Positions 11,072 through 22,900 of a stretch of DNA of 64,000 nucleotides are shown one piece after another. Below the pieces are notes generated by a model. The model worked only from the letters and a program-made list of their open reading frames with translations. It ran no database searches and was not told the origin of the DNA. Source of the DNA: Symbiodinium natans (taxonomy: Eukaryota > Sar > Dinophyceae > Suessiales > Symbiodiniaceae); NCBI GenBank assembly GCA_905221605.1, contig CAJNDS010002213.1, forward strand, positions 1,266,934-1,330,933, read 5' to 3'. Position 1 is the first letter of the stretch. Each line of letters begins with the position of its first letter. The position numbers and the translations under genes were made by a program.

Positions 11072-11158
11072 GTGGCGTGCCGCGTGAGTGCGCAGCCAGA
11101 GGGGCGCTCGAGGATATTTCGGTGCTTCGTGTGCGACCTCCTGGAGGCCCGCCAGGAG
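11072..11158 (+). CDS. Exon candidate whose donor is GTTTAGGG
   Basis: Twenty-nine codons (phase 0 to 0) follow CCGAAGCAG and read VACRVSAQPEGRSRIFRC then FVCDLLEARQE. The intron would begin GTTTAGGGTTTAGGG. The Cys spacing (C-x8+ ... C-x2-C) hints at a metal site but is too short to assign. Confidence 0.5.
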
Positions 11159-11900
11159 GTTTAGGGTTTAGGGTTTAGGGTTCAGGATATGCAGGTTGCA
11201 ATTTTTTTGGCTTTCAATGAGTTCAGGGCCTCTTCTCTCGCTCTCTATGTATGTTTTTTGTAATCATTTGGTCTTCGAAGCTGAATAAAAGGCTTAGTTT
11301 AGGCTTCAGGGCGTAGGGAAGGCGTGTTTTCAAACTAGCACTTAAGGCGCCTTCGATGGTCAGCCTTAGCTCCTCGTTACCCCTAAATTCTGGGCTTAGG
11401 TTCAAATCGGCCCCAAGCCCCAGAAAATCTCCCTCAAACCCCTCCAAGACCCTCCAACAAAGTGCTAGACCTGAAGCCCTCAACCACACCCCCCCCACCC
11501 CCCCCGAAATCAACCCCTCAACCTCTAACCCTAAACCCCCAAACCCCCATATCCCTTAACGTCTAGACGTCCGCATCCCCAAAGTCTAAACGCCCGGAAG
11601 CCCCAAGGTCGCGCCACCTGGTCAGGGCCCTGGTCAGATGCTTGCAGAGCCGCGGGTTCAGGGCGGTTCTTTCAGGGGTTTTAGATGGGGTTGAGGGGTT
11701 TAGGGGTTGCAAGTTTGGGCTTAGGGGTGGGTTGAGGGGTTCGGGGTTTAGGGTTTCAAGTTTCGGGGCTTTGGGGGGGTTTGGGTTTTCGGGACTGGGG
11801 TTTGGGGTTCAAGGTTTGAGGCTTCGGGATTCGGGTGCCTTTACAAGTTTTCGGGTTGGGCAAGTATAGTGAATAGTGTCTTGAGGATGTTGTTGTGCAG

Positions 11901-11950
11901 GTTCCAGCGTTTCGGGCTGCAATAGGCGGGGCCTTTCGGCGGGGAGGGCT
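11901..11950 (+). CDS. Short exon candidate
   Basis: A frame VPAFRAAIGGAFRRG follows the acceptor TTGTTGTGCAG and runs into CTAAACCC sequence. The donor is unresolved. Confidence 0.25.
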
Positions 11951-11973
11951 AAACCCTGAGCCCTAACCCCAAA

Positions 11974-12363
11974 TGTATACATATATATATATATATGTAT
12001 ATATTATTATCGCTTAGGGATCGCGGAAGAGGGGGCTTCTTTCAGTCCTGGTATTGGACGTTGGGTTCAAAGTTCCGCAAATAAAGTTTGGGTCTGGCCA
12101 GCTTTCTACCCTACCTGGAGTGCTTAACCCTAAACCCGAAACCCTACCCCTAAACCCTAAACCCCAAAGCCCTAACAAAGTCAAGGCCCAGAACCGCAGC
12201 ACTTCCGCCGGCGCTGGACTAGACCGCTGCGGCCCCGATTCATTTCACAGCCGGCTTAGGGTGTAGGTGTCGGGTGAACTGTTAGTTTTGTTTTGTATAA
12301 TATTGTTTTTTTGAGACATATATATATATACACATGGCTACAGAATCAGTTGTGTATATATGC

Positions 12364-12394
<31 letters not shown>

Positions 12395-12412
12395 ATACAT
12401 ATGTATATGCTT
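11974..12412. repeat. TA/TATG microsatellites
   Basis: Two AT-rich blocks (about 11974-12008 and 12318-12405) of TATA and TATG dinucleotide repeats lie at either end of this interval. Diverged telomeric units lie between them. Confidence 0.85.
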
Positions 12413-12636
12413 GCGGTTGTTTTTTGGTTGGCGTTAATAGGGCTTGTTTAGAGCCCCTGGACACATTCCTAGCCCTCTGCACCCTTAATGAAGCCTAAGT
12501 TGGGTTTGGGGTTTAGGGTTCAGGGTTCAGGGTTTAGGGTTATAGGGTTATAGGGTTATAGGGTTTAGGGTTTAGGGCGGAACTTCCCCCATGATTCTAT
12601 GCAACCATCAAGACGATATCGTGGGCAAATGGAGGT

Positions 12637-12828
12637 ATGCTGTCCCTTATGGGCCTTGCTAGTGCGAGACACCTTCTGCCCCAGGGTTCGGCAAGATACG
12701 TATTATCCAAACAGGGGCTTCATCTAGAACAACAGCCAAGTACTTCTGAAGTGGCAGGGTCGTTGTGGGTGTTTTGTTGCAAAAGACTTCACGCGCGGCC
12801 TATCCGATCACAAGCTCAGTCGCAGTAA
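12637..12828 (+). CDS. Small ORF of 63 codons
   Basis: An ATG-to-TAA open frame starts MLSLMGLASARHLLPQ and ends KRLHARPIRSQAQSQ, with telomeric arrays before and after. It could be a small intronless gene, an exon or chance. No domain is seen. Confidence 0.3.
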   Translation: MLSLMGLASARHLLPQGSARYVLSKQGLHLEQQPSTSEVAGSLWVFCCKRLHARPIRSQAQSQ

Positions 12829-12883
12829 TTCCTTTTGAGCTCCTCGCTGGCGCGTTGAAGTAGGAGCATGTTCAAGAAATAAG

Positions 12884-12980
12884 TAGGGTTTAGGGTTTAG
12901 GGTTTAGGGTTTAGGGTTTAGGGTTTAGGGTTTAGGGTTTAGGGTTTAATTAGGGTTTAGGGTTTAGGGTTTAGGGTTTG
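12884..12980 (+). repeat. Interstitial telomeric repeat
   Basis: About 13 TTTAGGG units with one AATTAGGG interruption at about 12949. Confidence 0.95.
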
Positions 12981-13208
12981 GGGCCCTTCCGAGACCCATT
13001 CCGACATGGCAGGCTTCCCACAAGGAACCCCTGGAAGGGACTCCGAATGTTCGGACACCCCATCTAAAATTGGGGCTGTTCAAAACCAAACCCCAAACCC
13101 TAAACCCCCAACTCTAAACCCTAAACCCTAAACCCTAAACCCCAAACCCCAAACCCTAAACCCTAAACCCTAGGATCATGGGGGGCGGGGACCTTTTTTG
13201 AAGCCCAG

Positions 13209-13256
13209 GTGCCCAGAGTGTCCTCACTTCGCACACCGCTCTTGCTTGGAGAGAAG
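13209..13256 (+). CDS. Short exon candidate
   Basis: Sixteen codons, VPRVSSLRTPLLLGEK, in phase 0 at both ends. The acceptor is GAAGCCCAG and the donor AAG/GTTGCT. The product is unrecognised. Confidence 0.4.
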
Positions 13257-14027
13257 GTTGCTGGAGCTGGAGACAGGCGAGGGCGGGGACTTTCGGGACT
13301 TTAAGGGCTTTCAGGGCTTTAAGGTGTTTTAAGGTGTTTTAAGGGCTTTAAGGGTGTCAGGGTCCAAGGGTTTTAAGAGGTTTAAGGATTGAGGGTGTAA
13401 GCTGGAGACAGGCTGGCGGGGGCGGCGCTGGCAGCGCTTTAAGGGTGTAAGGCTCTCAGGGTCTAAGGGTTTTGGGGTCCAAAGGGGATGTAGGGTCTAA
13501 GGGCTTAAGAGTTCAGGCCTTAAGGAGGCTTTAAGGACTTAAAGGCTTAGGGTTTCTAGGGGCTCTTGGGAGGCAGGGTGGGTCGCGGGCGAAGTTTTGT
13601 CTCCTTGGTTTGCCCGGACTTCTGGATCTTAACGGCAGTGTTAACGTCACCTCCCGAAACCCCAAACCCCAATTAAAGCCTGAACAGCAGCCAGCTATTT
13701 CCGCGCCTTTTGCTCAAAGCTTCCATGCCCTCCTGCAGGCTTTAAGGATTAGGCTCAAGGCTGGGGGTTCAAAGACTTAGGGCTTAGGGTCTCGAGGCTT
13801 TGGGGTCTACGAGGGGTTTGGGCTTCCAGGGCTGAATGGGTGCATCTCTCAAAGACACAAAGATCTCAAAACCCTTGCCATGCACACCTTCAACCCCCAC
13901 GCTGAACCCTCAACCCTCAACCCTCAACCCTAAACCCTAAACCCTAAGCCCTAAACCCTAAACCCTAAACCCTAGACCCTAAGCCCTAAGCCCTAAGCCC
14001 TAGACCCTAGCCGTTTTCTTCTTGCAG

Positions 14028-14096
14028 CCGAGCCATGGGCCAGCTGGAAGCGTGCGTCAAGAAGCGCACGGGAGCGCGAGAGCAAGCATCTTTTGG
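14028..14096 (+). CDS. Exon candidate with a strong acceptor
   Basis: A canonical pyrimidine tract and acceptor, GTTTTCTTCTTGCAG, precedes a frame reading RAMGQLEACVKKRTGAR then EQASF. It ends at GG/GTTTCGGG (phase 2 to 2), the edge of a telomeric-type array. An alternative frame (EPWASWKRAS...) is also open. Confidence 0.45.
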
Positions 14097-15160
14097 GTTT
14101 CGGGTTGAGGGTTTAGGGTTTAGGGTTTGGGGTTTAGGGTTTAGGGTTCAGGGCTTGGGGGAGACGGCATTGGGGTCTAGCAGTCGTGGCCCTCGAGCTG
14201 TGTAGCCTTCGACCTTTGCAGATTCTGGCGCACTCTGACACTCTAAGGCTTGACCCGCAAGTCATGTCTCCACTGTGTTCAGTCTCGCGTGTGGCACAAG
14301 CTTCGGTTAATTACTACAATAGGCCCTGACTGGGTCGCAAGGTTAGGGTTGTGGTCGTGTAATTGACTGAGTTGTGCTGAGAAACACCTTTACGTAAAAT
14401 GTGTTGTTCAGTTATCACTTTTATCAAGCAAGACCAAGATTCTACAGGACCCCCGACACCACAACCCAGGATTGAGTTCCTGACCTGCACATTTCAGGAG
14501 GCAAGCAGCGACCCTCGGTCACTCCGAAGCCATGGCACGGTCGAGGCGTTGGCGTTAGCGGTTCAGCCGGGGCCAAGTAGTGCTCGGGGTTTCGAGTTTT
14601 GGGTCTGCGGACTTTTCAAAGAATCGCGTGTTTTGGGAATTGGCGTCTACGGTACCTTGCTGCCACTTTGTAGGATTTCCACGTATGCCCCCCCCAAAAA
14701 AAACTAAACCCTGAACCCTCAACTCCAAACCCTCAGGTTCTTAAGTCCTGGATGTCAGGCAGAGAGCCATCTGAACAGCGCCACCCTCAACCCTAAGCCT
14801 GTAGTAGCCGTGTTTGCCCCACACTCAAGCGACAATGCTCGAAATCCTAAAGCCTAAGCTGCCCAATGCACAAACATTGACGCATCACAGGCGGCTGGGT
14901 CTGGTGAGGGGGTTTAGGGCTTAGGGCTTAGGGCGTAGTGTGTAGTGTTCTGGGTGCTTCAAATCGAGGTGGGCTTTCCTGGGCTTTCTGGCGGCCATAC
15001 CTTTCCTCGCCCGGTCAGAGGCTGATGCGTCACAGCGAAGACGGTTGTGGTGAAGGTCGTTAGGATGTCGGACGGAGGTTTTTGTTTTTCATTTTTCGCA
15101 GGCTTTACTATGGGGCAACATGAATCGACAAATGCTCCAATCTCAAAGGAACCCTGAACC

Positions 15161-16440
15161 CTAAGCCCTAAACGACCCACGACGAATGGAGGTCTCGGAC
15201 CCAAACCGCAGAGACTCTTCGGGGCGCTGCTTAAGGGATCGTCGGTAAGCAGGGGCGTTTTGTTTTGTAGGATCTTTTTTTGATTTTTTCTTCCCTGGAG
15301 GAAGCCCTCGTAGACCGCAGTATGCCAGGTACTCGTACCCTTGATCTGTTATCGACGTTATCGAATGATACTGGGCCTGAAAATCGAGAACCTCTACGAC
15401 ACCCTGGGAGAAACACATGCTGAACACCCTTAAACCTAAGCTGAGTCTCTGAGCAGCTCGAAAAAATGCATAGCTCCCCTTCCAGGGTCCCTTATAAGAG
15501 TTATACGGGCATATTGTTCGGAGGGTTCTGCAAACCTCCTCAAAAAAGCCAGGCAACTCAGGCAGTGAGTCAACTCTTGCATGGGGGCTAACCCTGAATC
15601 TGGCCGTGAACTCTGAACCGCATCTTAAGTACTGGCGGGTGGCAACCTAGCCGAGGCATCCTGCATGGTGCCGCACCCCAGCCACTCGTCGAAACACCTT
15701 GGTGTTTCGTTATTCTGGAAGCTCTGCAGTAGAGAGGGCTTACAGGGTTTAAGGCTGGTCCAGGCATCATCTTCAGATACCAAGCTGTTTCTGTTTAATC
15801 CCTAGAACAGGCAAAAGCATCCCACAGATATGCCCCCGAAAGTGCTTATCATCATCCGCGCCGCCCAGGCAATGAGAACTGGACATTGGAGGGCGCCGAA
15901 CTACAGCACCTCCTCCACACATGCCAATAGGGGGGTTTGTGGACTAGAAACCCATTATGCCTCGGGGTCCGATAAAGGAGTAGGGAGGCCTCCTTGCACA
16001 GGAGCCACGGTAGAAGCTACAAAGCATCTGCGAAACAGAATTCGAGTCATGGCTTACAGCTTGCAATTTGTCGAGCAGAGCGGTATGCTACAGCCTGAGA
16101 CAAACCCACACAGGTACAAGCTGAGAAGATTCTACGATGGAGTTGGCCCGCCACCATTGGAGGACCAGTGCGGGACTTGATCTCATTTGCTCTCGGGCTG
16201 CGTATTCTCGTAATCCACCTGGCAGACGTCCAGCGGTCCAGTCTGCCCAACGCAAACCGTTTCTTGCCTACGCGGTGCGCCCCTGATCCTCGGTACCAAA
16301 CCCTAAACCTTTTGTTGTATACTTGTGGCAGAAACCTGCCATTGAAACTCCTCGGAAGTAGATCGCCGTGCAACCACGATTCAGCAAAGCTTCCCCACTT
16401 GAAACCGAGACAAGGTGTCTCTAAGCACAAGCCTCTGCAG
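15161..16440. other. Telomere-repeat-poor interval with ambiguous ORFs
   Basis: This is the longest stretch in the first 50 kb without TTTAGGG arrays. Open frames occur on both strands (131 codons on - at 15161-15556; 116 codons on + at 15830-16180 starting MPPKVLIIIRAAQAM; 127 codons on - at 16047-16430). They overlap, carry no recognised motif and lack clear splice support. I cannot say which, if any, is a gene. Confidence 0.4.
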
Positions 16441-16504
16441 AACTCTAAACCCTAAACCCTAAACCCCAAGTTCAAGACCCTAAACCCTAAACCTCCTTGG
16501 CAAG

Positions 16505-16567
16505 GAAGTGTTCGTGTCCACGCAGAACCTGACGAGGGAGGTGCAGGCGCGCACGCGCACGCCTTGG
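16505..16567 (+). CDS. Exon candidate with GTGAGT donor
   Basis: Twenty-one codons (phase 0 to 0) read EVFVSTQNLTREVQARTRTP then W after CTTGGCAAG, ending at the consensus donor GTGAGT. The product is unrecognised. Confidence 0.45.
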
Positions 16568-16958
16568 GTGAGTCCGGTGGGGTATGGCTGCCATTTAGGG
16601 TTTAGGGCTTAGGGTTTAGGGTTTTGGGTTTTGGGTTTTGGGTTTAGGGTTTAGGGGGTGTTTCCTAGCATGATGCCCCTTAAGGAACCCTCTGAAAGAA
16701 AAGCAATTCTGATGTTTCTTACACAACTCCTATGTTCAAGTCGAGGGTCTCGCAGAAGGAAGCCTCCGAGTTCCGCCAAGCGCCAAGCCCAAAACGAACC
16801 CGCCTAAACCCTGACCAACTAAACCCGTAAACCCCTAGGCCCCTAAGCCCCTAAGCCCCTAAACCCTAAACCTCAAAGCCTCTAAAACCCCCCAAACCCC
16901 TGAACCCTAAACCCCAAACCCCTAAACCCTAAACCCCGAAGCCCTAAACCCCTGTCAG

Positions 16959-17028
16959 GACACCCTGATGGCGGAATGCCCCGGCCTGTTGATCAACGCG
17001 CCGCCCGGCTCCAGGGGCCTCTTGGGAG
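16959..17028 (+). CDS. Exon candidate
   Basis: After CCCTGTCAG the frame reads DTLMAECPGLLINAPPGS then RGLLG, to GTCTGT (phase 0 to 1). It may follow the 16505 exon, since both meet in phase 0. The product is unrecognised. Confidence 0.45.
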
Positions 17029-17496
17029 GTCTGTGGAGTGTGGGTTCAGGGTTTAGGCTTTTGTGGGTTTAGGGTTTAGGGTTTAGGGTTTAGGGTTTAG
17101 GGTTGAGAGTGAGGAAGCTCAGAGCTTGAAGGAGTGGGGAAGGGTCATCCTGCATCTGAACTCACTAAGTCTGTAGCCATTAGCCAGCTCACGTAGTCCG
17201 GCGACCACTGGAACACAATTGTAAAGCCCACACTGACCTCTACATTAAGTAGTGCTCATGAACTTTGTAATTATGTGCGGGATATTCGGGCACTTTCTCT
17301 GAACTTTATACTTGAAGGATCTTGATGGTTTAGAGGTAGATATACATGCGGCGTAATTTCATGGGGGGGGGTTACCTGAACAAAGGTTACGCCTATACCA
17401 AAAACAAACTTTTCCAAAACCAAGCATATTTCCTGTGGCTAAATCCAGCCCCAGGTATTTATATTTAACCCTAAACCCTGAACTGTTAGGTAAGAG

Positions 17497-17607
17497 ATGC
17501 CAAGGTTCCTGGTGCTGGCAGAGTCGCAGCTGCCCATTTCAGAGAGGCGTTCAGGCGACGCCTTCGCCAAGGCCGGATTCTTGGACCCTACGCACTTTCG
17601 TATAGGC
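17497..17607 (+). CDS. Exon candidate, frame ambiguous
   Basis: An ATG-led frame reads MPRFLVLAESQLPISERR then SGDAFAKAGFLDPTHF to a GT at 17608. A second frame starting after CTGTTAG at 17490 (VRDAKVPGAGRVAAAHF...) is equally open. Coding is likely but the frame is undecided. Confidence 0.35.
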
Positions 17608-17991
17608 GTTCGGGGTTTGGAGGGGCTTAGGTTTCTGGGTTTAGGGTTGGGGGCTTAGGGGCTTCGGGGTTTAGGGCGTGAGGGTTTTAGGTGGTTTCAG
17701 GCTCGGTGCTTTGGGTCTGTGGACGTCCATGTTTGGCAAGACGGCAGGATTTGGTGGTGCGGGACTCGTGGCTTTGTAGAGGGTTGGTTCAGGGCTTAAG
17801 GTTCAGGGTTTAGGGTTTAGGGTTTAGGGTTCAGGGTTCAGGGTTTAGGGTTTCGGGCTTCGGGTTCAGGGTTCAGAGTTTAGGGTTTAGGGTTTCGGGC
17901 TTAGGGGCTGGGAGCTGACAGTTCCGGAGCCGTTGCCAGGCAGATGCGCTTTCCTCCCGCCTCTCCGCAGCCGAGTTGGAGGTCGCTTTGA

Positions 17992-18092
17992 CTAGATCAG
18001 TGTTAGGGATCCTTTTTACTTTTTGGGTTATGGGCTTTCTTGTATTTGAACAAAAAGGATCCTTTTTTCTTCCTAGGGGAACAGGGATTAAG
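17992..18092. mobile_element. 101-bp hairpin element, copy 1
   Basis: It runs from CTAGATCAGTGTTAGGG to GAACAGGGATTAAG and is identical over 101 bp to 25686-25786, with unrelated flanks. Internal arms GGATCCTTTTT and AAAAAGGATCC pair. It is non-coding and likely a recently moved or copied MITE-like element. Confidence 0.8.
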
Positions 18093-18099
18093 TGAAGTG

Positions 18100-19690
18100 C
18101 AACCCCCAGCCTCAGCCAAGCCCCACCCATTCGTTCATTTGATTCCTCCCCCCTTTTACGGTCCAATTAAGTCCACCCCCCCCCCCCCCCCCCCCGCGCA
18201 TTAATTGAGGGTTTCTGGGTAAGGTTCATGCATGGTTACGAGGTAAGGTGTATGACAAGGACATGTACCCTTAATGAGGTTACAACCGTAGTTACCATAC
18301 TTGTAACCCTACTTGTTGCTACCCGTACATGAAGCTGAGAGTGTCTTCAACTGCGACCTAGAATCACAAGACCCACAAAAGGCGCCCAGTTCAAGAAGGT
18401 TCGGGTTTCGAGTTTATTGTCGGGTTTAGGGCTCAGGGTGGCCTGGAGACCTTCATCATTCGATTCTTCAGGCTTCTAAGCTGCCCAAAAGAAAATAGAG
18501 ACCGGCACCTAAACCTCAAACCCGAAGCCCTTAACCCCGAAACCCTACATAAGCTCCCAGCCCCCTCCTCGCCTTGAAGCCGTCCTTCGCCTTGGGGCCC
18601 CCCAACTCCTAAGCCCCCAAACCCTAAGCCCCAAACCCTAAGCCCTAGACCTAAACCCTAAACCCTGAGCCCTAAACCCTAGCCCTAAACCCTAAGCCCT
18701 AAGCCCCAAACCCTCTACCGCCCCCCAAACAAAAAGCCAGTCGCAAGGCGGAGTCCGAAGTCTGGCCCATCCAGGAGACTGCGCTCCGCAGCCTTAAACT
18801 CCTGAAGGTCGCCTTAAGGGTTAAGGGTTTAGGTTTAGGGTTTAGGGTTAGGGTTTCGGGTTTTGGGTTTTGGGTTAGGGTCTAGGGTTTCGGGTTTAGG
18901 GTTTAGGGTTTAGGAGAAGAGCAGGCCCTTACTCCCTTCTCAGGAATGGTTCCCTTCTGAGCACTTTTACACCAAAGAAGGGCACCCTTGCAGTTTCCTA
19001 CTGTAGGCTACTCTTGGGTGTGCTTGAAGGCTGCTCTAAGGCGCATGACAGCGTTTAAAGGGCAAGGGAGTGGTATTTAAGGGCTTTTTCAAGAGGGCTT
19101 CGGGGTTCCTGCCCTAAACACTATGCGCCTAAACCCTGAACTCTACACTTCAAAGCTGTCCCAGGAGGCCATCGCCAGCTTCATGCGGGCTTCGCAGCTG
19201 AGCTTGACTCGGCTCCTAAAACTCATCCACCGAAGCCTCAGCACTCAAAGCTCTCAGCGCCCCCAAAGGCCTCAACCATACACACCCTTACCAGCCTCAA
19301 AGCCTTGGATTCAAAACTTCGGGTTATGGCTGTGTTCAGGCATCTGACCCTAGGCCTCTTGCAGTCTCTAATATACCTAAGTAGCCCTAAACCCTAAACC
19401 CTAAACCCAAGTTGCCAGATGAAACTTCCAGGCGACTTGAGGCCCCCAAGTGTAGGGGCCGACGTGGGTTTAACACTTCAAGACAAGGCAGCAGATGGAA
19501 GCCACACGCGCCGCGCTCCCGGAACAGCCAAAGGCGCCGCTGCAAAATGCTTGGACTTTCGGCTTTGGGGGCTGTGGGGGCTTTGGGGGGGGCTTTGGGG
19601 GGCTTTGGGGCCTCTGGGGGCTTATAGGATTTAGGGTGCTGCTGAGCTAGAATGCGGACACGCTTTCGGTAGTTATCTTATGTTTTCCTG
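18100..19690. other. Interval with telomeric fragments and no firm gene
   Basis: It holds a poly-C tract (18179-18195) and scattered CCCTAAA/CCCTAAG units (18600-18720; 18830-18910). A possible exon at about 19480-19560 (KAADGSHTRRAPGTAKGAA) also lies here but cannot be bounded. Confidence 0.5.
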
Positions 19691-19699
19691 TTTGTTCAG

Positions 19700-19762
19700 G
19701 GTACCATGAACGCGGATCCAATGCTGCAGATCAACTCTCATTTAGAATTCCTTGAAAAATGA
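19700..19762 (+). CDS. Terminal exon candidate
   Basis: An excellent acceptor, GTTTTCCTGTTTGTTCAG, is followed by GTMNADPMLQINSHLEFLEK and TGA. It could close a gene of unknown 5' extent, or belong to the 5' part of the DUF3431-like gene if a GA donor at 19761 is used. Confidence 0.45.
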   Translation, partial: GTMNADPMLQINSHLEFLEK

Positions 19763-19961
19763 GGGGTATTGCCAAAAATTCCCGGGACCCTCAACTGCCT
19801 AAGCCCCAGGAGCCGCCAGGCCCGACTTGTACGTGGCCAGTTCTCCCAGTTAAAGTCCCTGTTCTCAACCCCAAACCCCAAACCCTAAACCCTAAACCCC
19901 CAAACCCTAAACCCTAAACCCTAAACCCTAAACCCGAAACCCTAAACCCTTAAATACCGCC

Positions 19962-22900
19962 AAGAACCGGACCATCCCTTTCGCCCACCTCGTCATCTGG
20001 ACTCAGGTGCACCTCGTCGTGTGCCACTGCCGGGAGTCATTGGACTGGCTGAATGGGCCCAGCTTCTACATGCCCAGGGCGGGCACGGCAGCACTGGAGG
20101 TGCCCAGGCTTGGTTTATTTTGGATTTGGGGTTTGGGGTTTGGGGTTTAGGGTTTGGGGTTTAGGGTTAGGGTTTAGGGTTTAGGGTTTAGGGTTGTGGG
20201 CGGATTTGGGCAGAATTGGGTTTTAGAGGGCCTAGCCGGGTTTAGGGTTTAGGGATGTGAAAGAGATGAAATCTGCAACCCGCAGCACATGTCTCGGCAA
20301 CAGCAACTTCGAAATACCCTCCTCACTGTGTGTGACGCAGTGAACACCCCAAAACTTGGGACATAGCCGAGGTTTAGGGCGTAGATTTTGGGATCTAATG
20401 AGGGATAAGGGTGTAGGGATCTCGGGTTTAGGGGCGTAGGGTTGCTCCAGGTCTTCATTTACGAGAAGTGCAACTATGACACCGACACCTCGGAGATCTC
20501 CGCCAGCTTCGCTGGCGTGCACCGCGTCCTCGTGGACGACGAGGCAGGGTTCGAGGCTTCCGCATGGGTTCGAATGCGATGAGGGGTACCCGTTGTCCCG
20601 TATGTTACTAGTAGGGCTAGGTGCCACAGGTCCTGGACCCAAGGAGTTCCTCTCTACATGGGACTGGAGTTGGGGAGATTCTCCGAGTGCTGGGCACGAA
20701 GCCTCAATAGGGCAAGCACAAGAAGCCCTACAAACCCTGCAAACCCTAATTGAAATCCTTGGGGGAGACCATAGTTACTGAGATGTGGTTGGCGGCAATT
20801 GCGGAAACGACACAAGCTTGCAGTTTTTTTTTGCGCACCTTAAATGGACATAACTGTAGTTATGTACTTCCAGCCCTGGTTACATAAACCTCCGACAAGG
20901 GTTGTGAGCCCAGAGTGTGGTTAAGAGGCTCATTCAGCATTTAGGGTTGAGGGCCGTCTAGGTATCCCGAGTGCCCCTACTGCAAGCCCGCAGCAGTGAG
21001 CACAACCTAGAGGACCTAGAGCGCAAACGTGCGCCCCTTTCAGCACCCCAAACCCTAAAATTCCTAAACCCCTCGGCCCCAAAGCCTCAAGCCTAAACCC
21101 TAACCCTGAACTCCAACGGGGCTGCCCCAAACTCCAAAACCCCTAAGCCCCCAAACCCTACTTTTCTAAGCCTGCAGACCCCCCTGAAACCCAAAAAGGG
21201 CCTACGACGCGATGAGTGCTCCGGATACCTGAAGCACCTCATCGAGCACTACGACGCCACCTGGCGGTGCGCAAAGGATGAGAATGGTTTGGGGTTTAGG
21301 GTTTTAGGCTTTTGGGGCTTAGGGCTTAGGGCTTAAGGTCAGGAACTGTTTCGGGTTTTTCGGGTAGGGCCTTGCTTCATGGGGTTATGAGGGCTTAGGG
21401 CACTCCAGCTCCATACTCCTGGAAGGAATTCTGTAATTGTTTAGCTCCTAAACCTACATCTTTACATGAACAGGCTTTGACGTTTTCAAGTTCTGTGGCC
21501 CTACTCCCTACTATAACCCATAGAAATGGTTGCAAGTACTTCAAACAGGGCGGCAGCCCTCTTTCACTATAGGTACTCTACTTATTTCCACTGCCAGTTA
21601 CCACTACCGATGAACCTCTAAGTAGTCTATGAGGCAGTAACTCCACCACTGCTTTGGCGAGCGTATGTATTTATATTTATATATATATATATGTATATTT
21701 TTTATTTATTTATTTATTTATTTGTTTATATTTATTTATGGATCTATATATGGGCTGGGTACATAGTTTTGTGCATACTAGCAATAGTAAGAAAATCCAC
21801 AGTAGGGACATGCCGGTTTCGGGCGAAACCCGCTCAAAGTCTGGATTGGCCCATTCGATCTTCCGGCGAGTTTTTCTGAAAGTCTACACGGTTTAGGACT
21901 TACGGTTTAGGGTTTAGGGTGTAGGGTTTAGGGTTTAGGGTTTAGGGCTTCCCGACACCCTAAACCCTAAAGCCGTTGTAAAGGCTTCCCATTCGGGTTG
22001 AGGTGGGTCCACTGACTGCGCATCAAAGCACTTTTTGGGCCGTGCGCTCCAATCAAGGACCCGGCAGACTACACCCTGTTTTTCCAAGCAGATGCTGCAG
22101 ACCACATGCACTGGGGCTGCTGGGCTGCTTTTGGGATAGTTCTCGAAATTAGGGTCCCTTTTGGGGATCCTTTTTTAACGGGTGCCGTTCTATATAGACA
22201 GGGTCCCCTGGCCCCAGGAGAGTATCGTATTTTGCAAGTTCGTACGTCTAGAAAGGGCCCACTGTGGCGTACCGGAGCTCCGTTGCGCCGGACAGGTTTC
22301 CCAATTTGGGGACTTCGGATGACTCTACCAGTAGAAAAAGTTTAGGGTTGTAGAGTGCTTGGGGTATTGGGGGTCCAGTGCTTTAGGGTTTAAGGGCTTT
22401 AGGGTTTTTTGGTTTGGGGTGTTTAGGGGTGTTTGGGGGATTTTGGGTCGTGCCTTGTCTGGTGCTAATCCTGAACCCTAAACCCTAAACCTTAAACCCG
22501 AAACCCTAAACCCTAAACCCTAAGCCCCAAACCTTCTTGGGTAAATTCTCAAGACGGAGACTCTACAGGCTATCTGTCCTTGGTCACGAAGGCCATCGAG
22601 CAGCGCTCGCTGGCGCAGCTGAGCCGCAAGTGCTGGGGACCGGCAGAGCTGTGATCTGCAAAGGTTAATAGTACTAAAACCCAAAAAGAGAGAACCCTAA
22701 AAACCCTAAACCCTGAACCCCTAAAACCCCCAACCGCCTTGTAAAGGTTGATATGGTTCTAGGGGTCTCGCAGTTTAGGGTTTTCTTGCCGAAGGCCTGA
22801 GGATTTGTTTTTGGCGTTAACCGCCTTAGTTTTGGTCCCGGGGGGCCGTGGGGGTGAACTGTAGGACGAACCCCTAAGCCCTGGACCCTACATCCTAAAC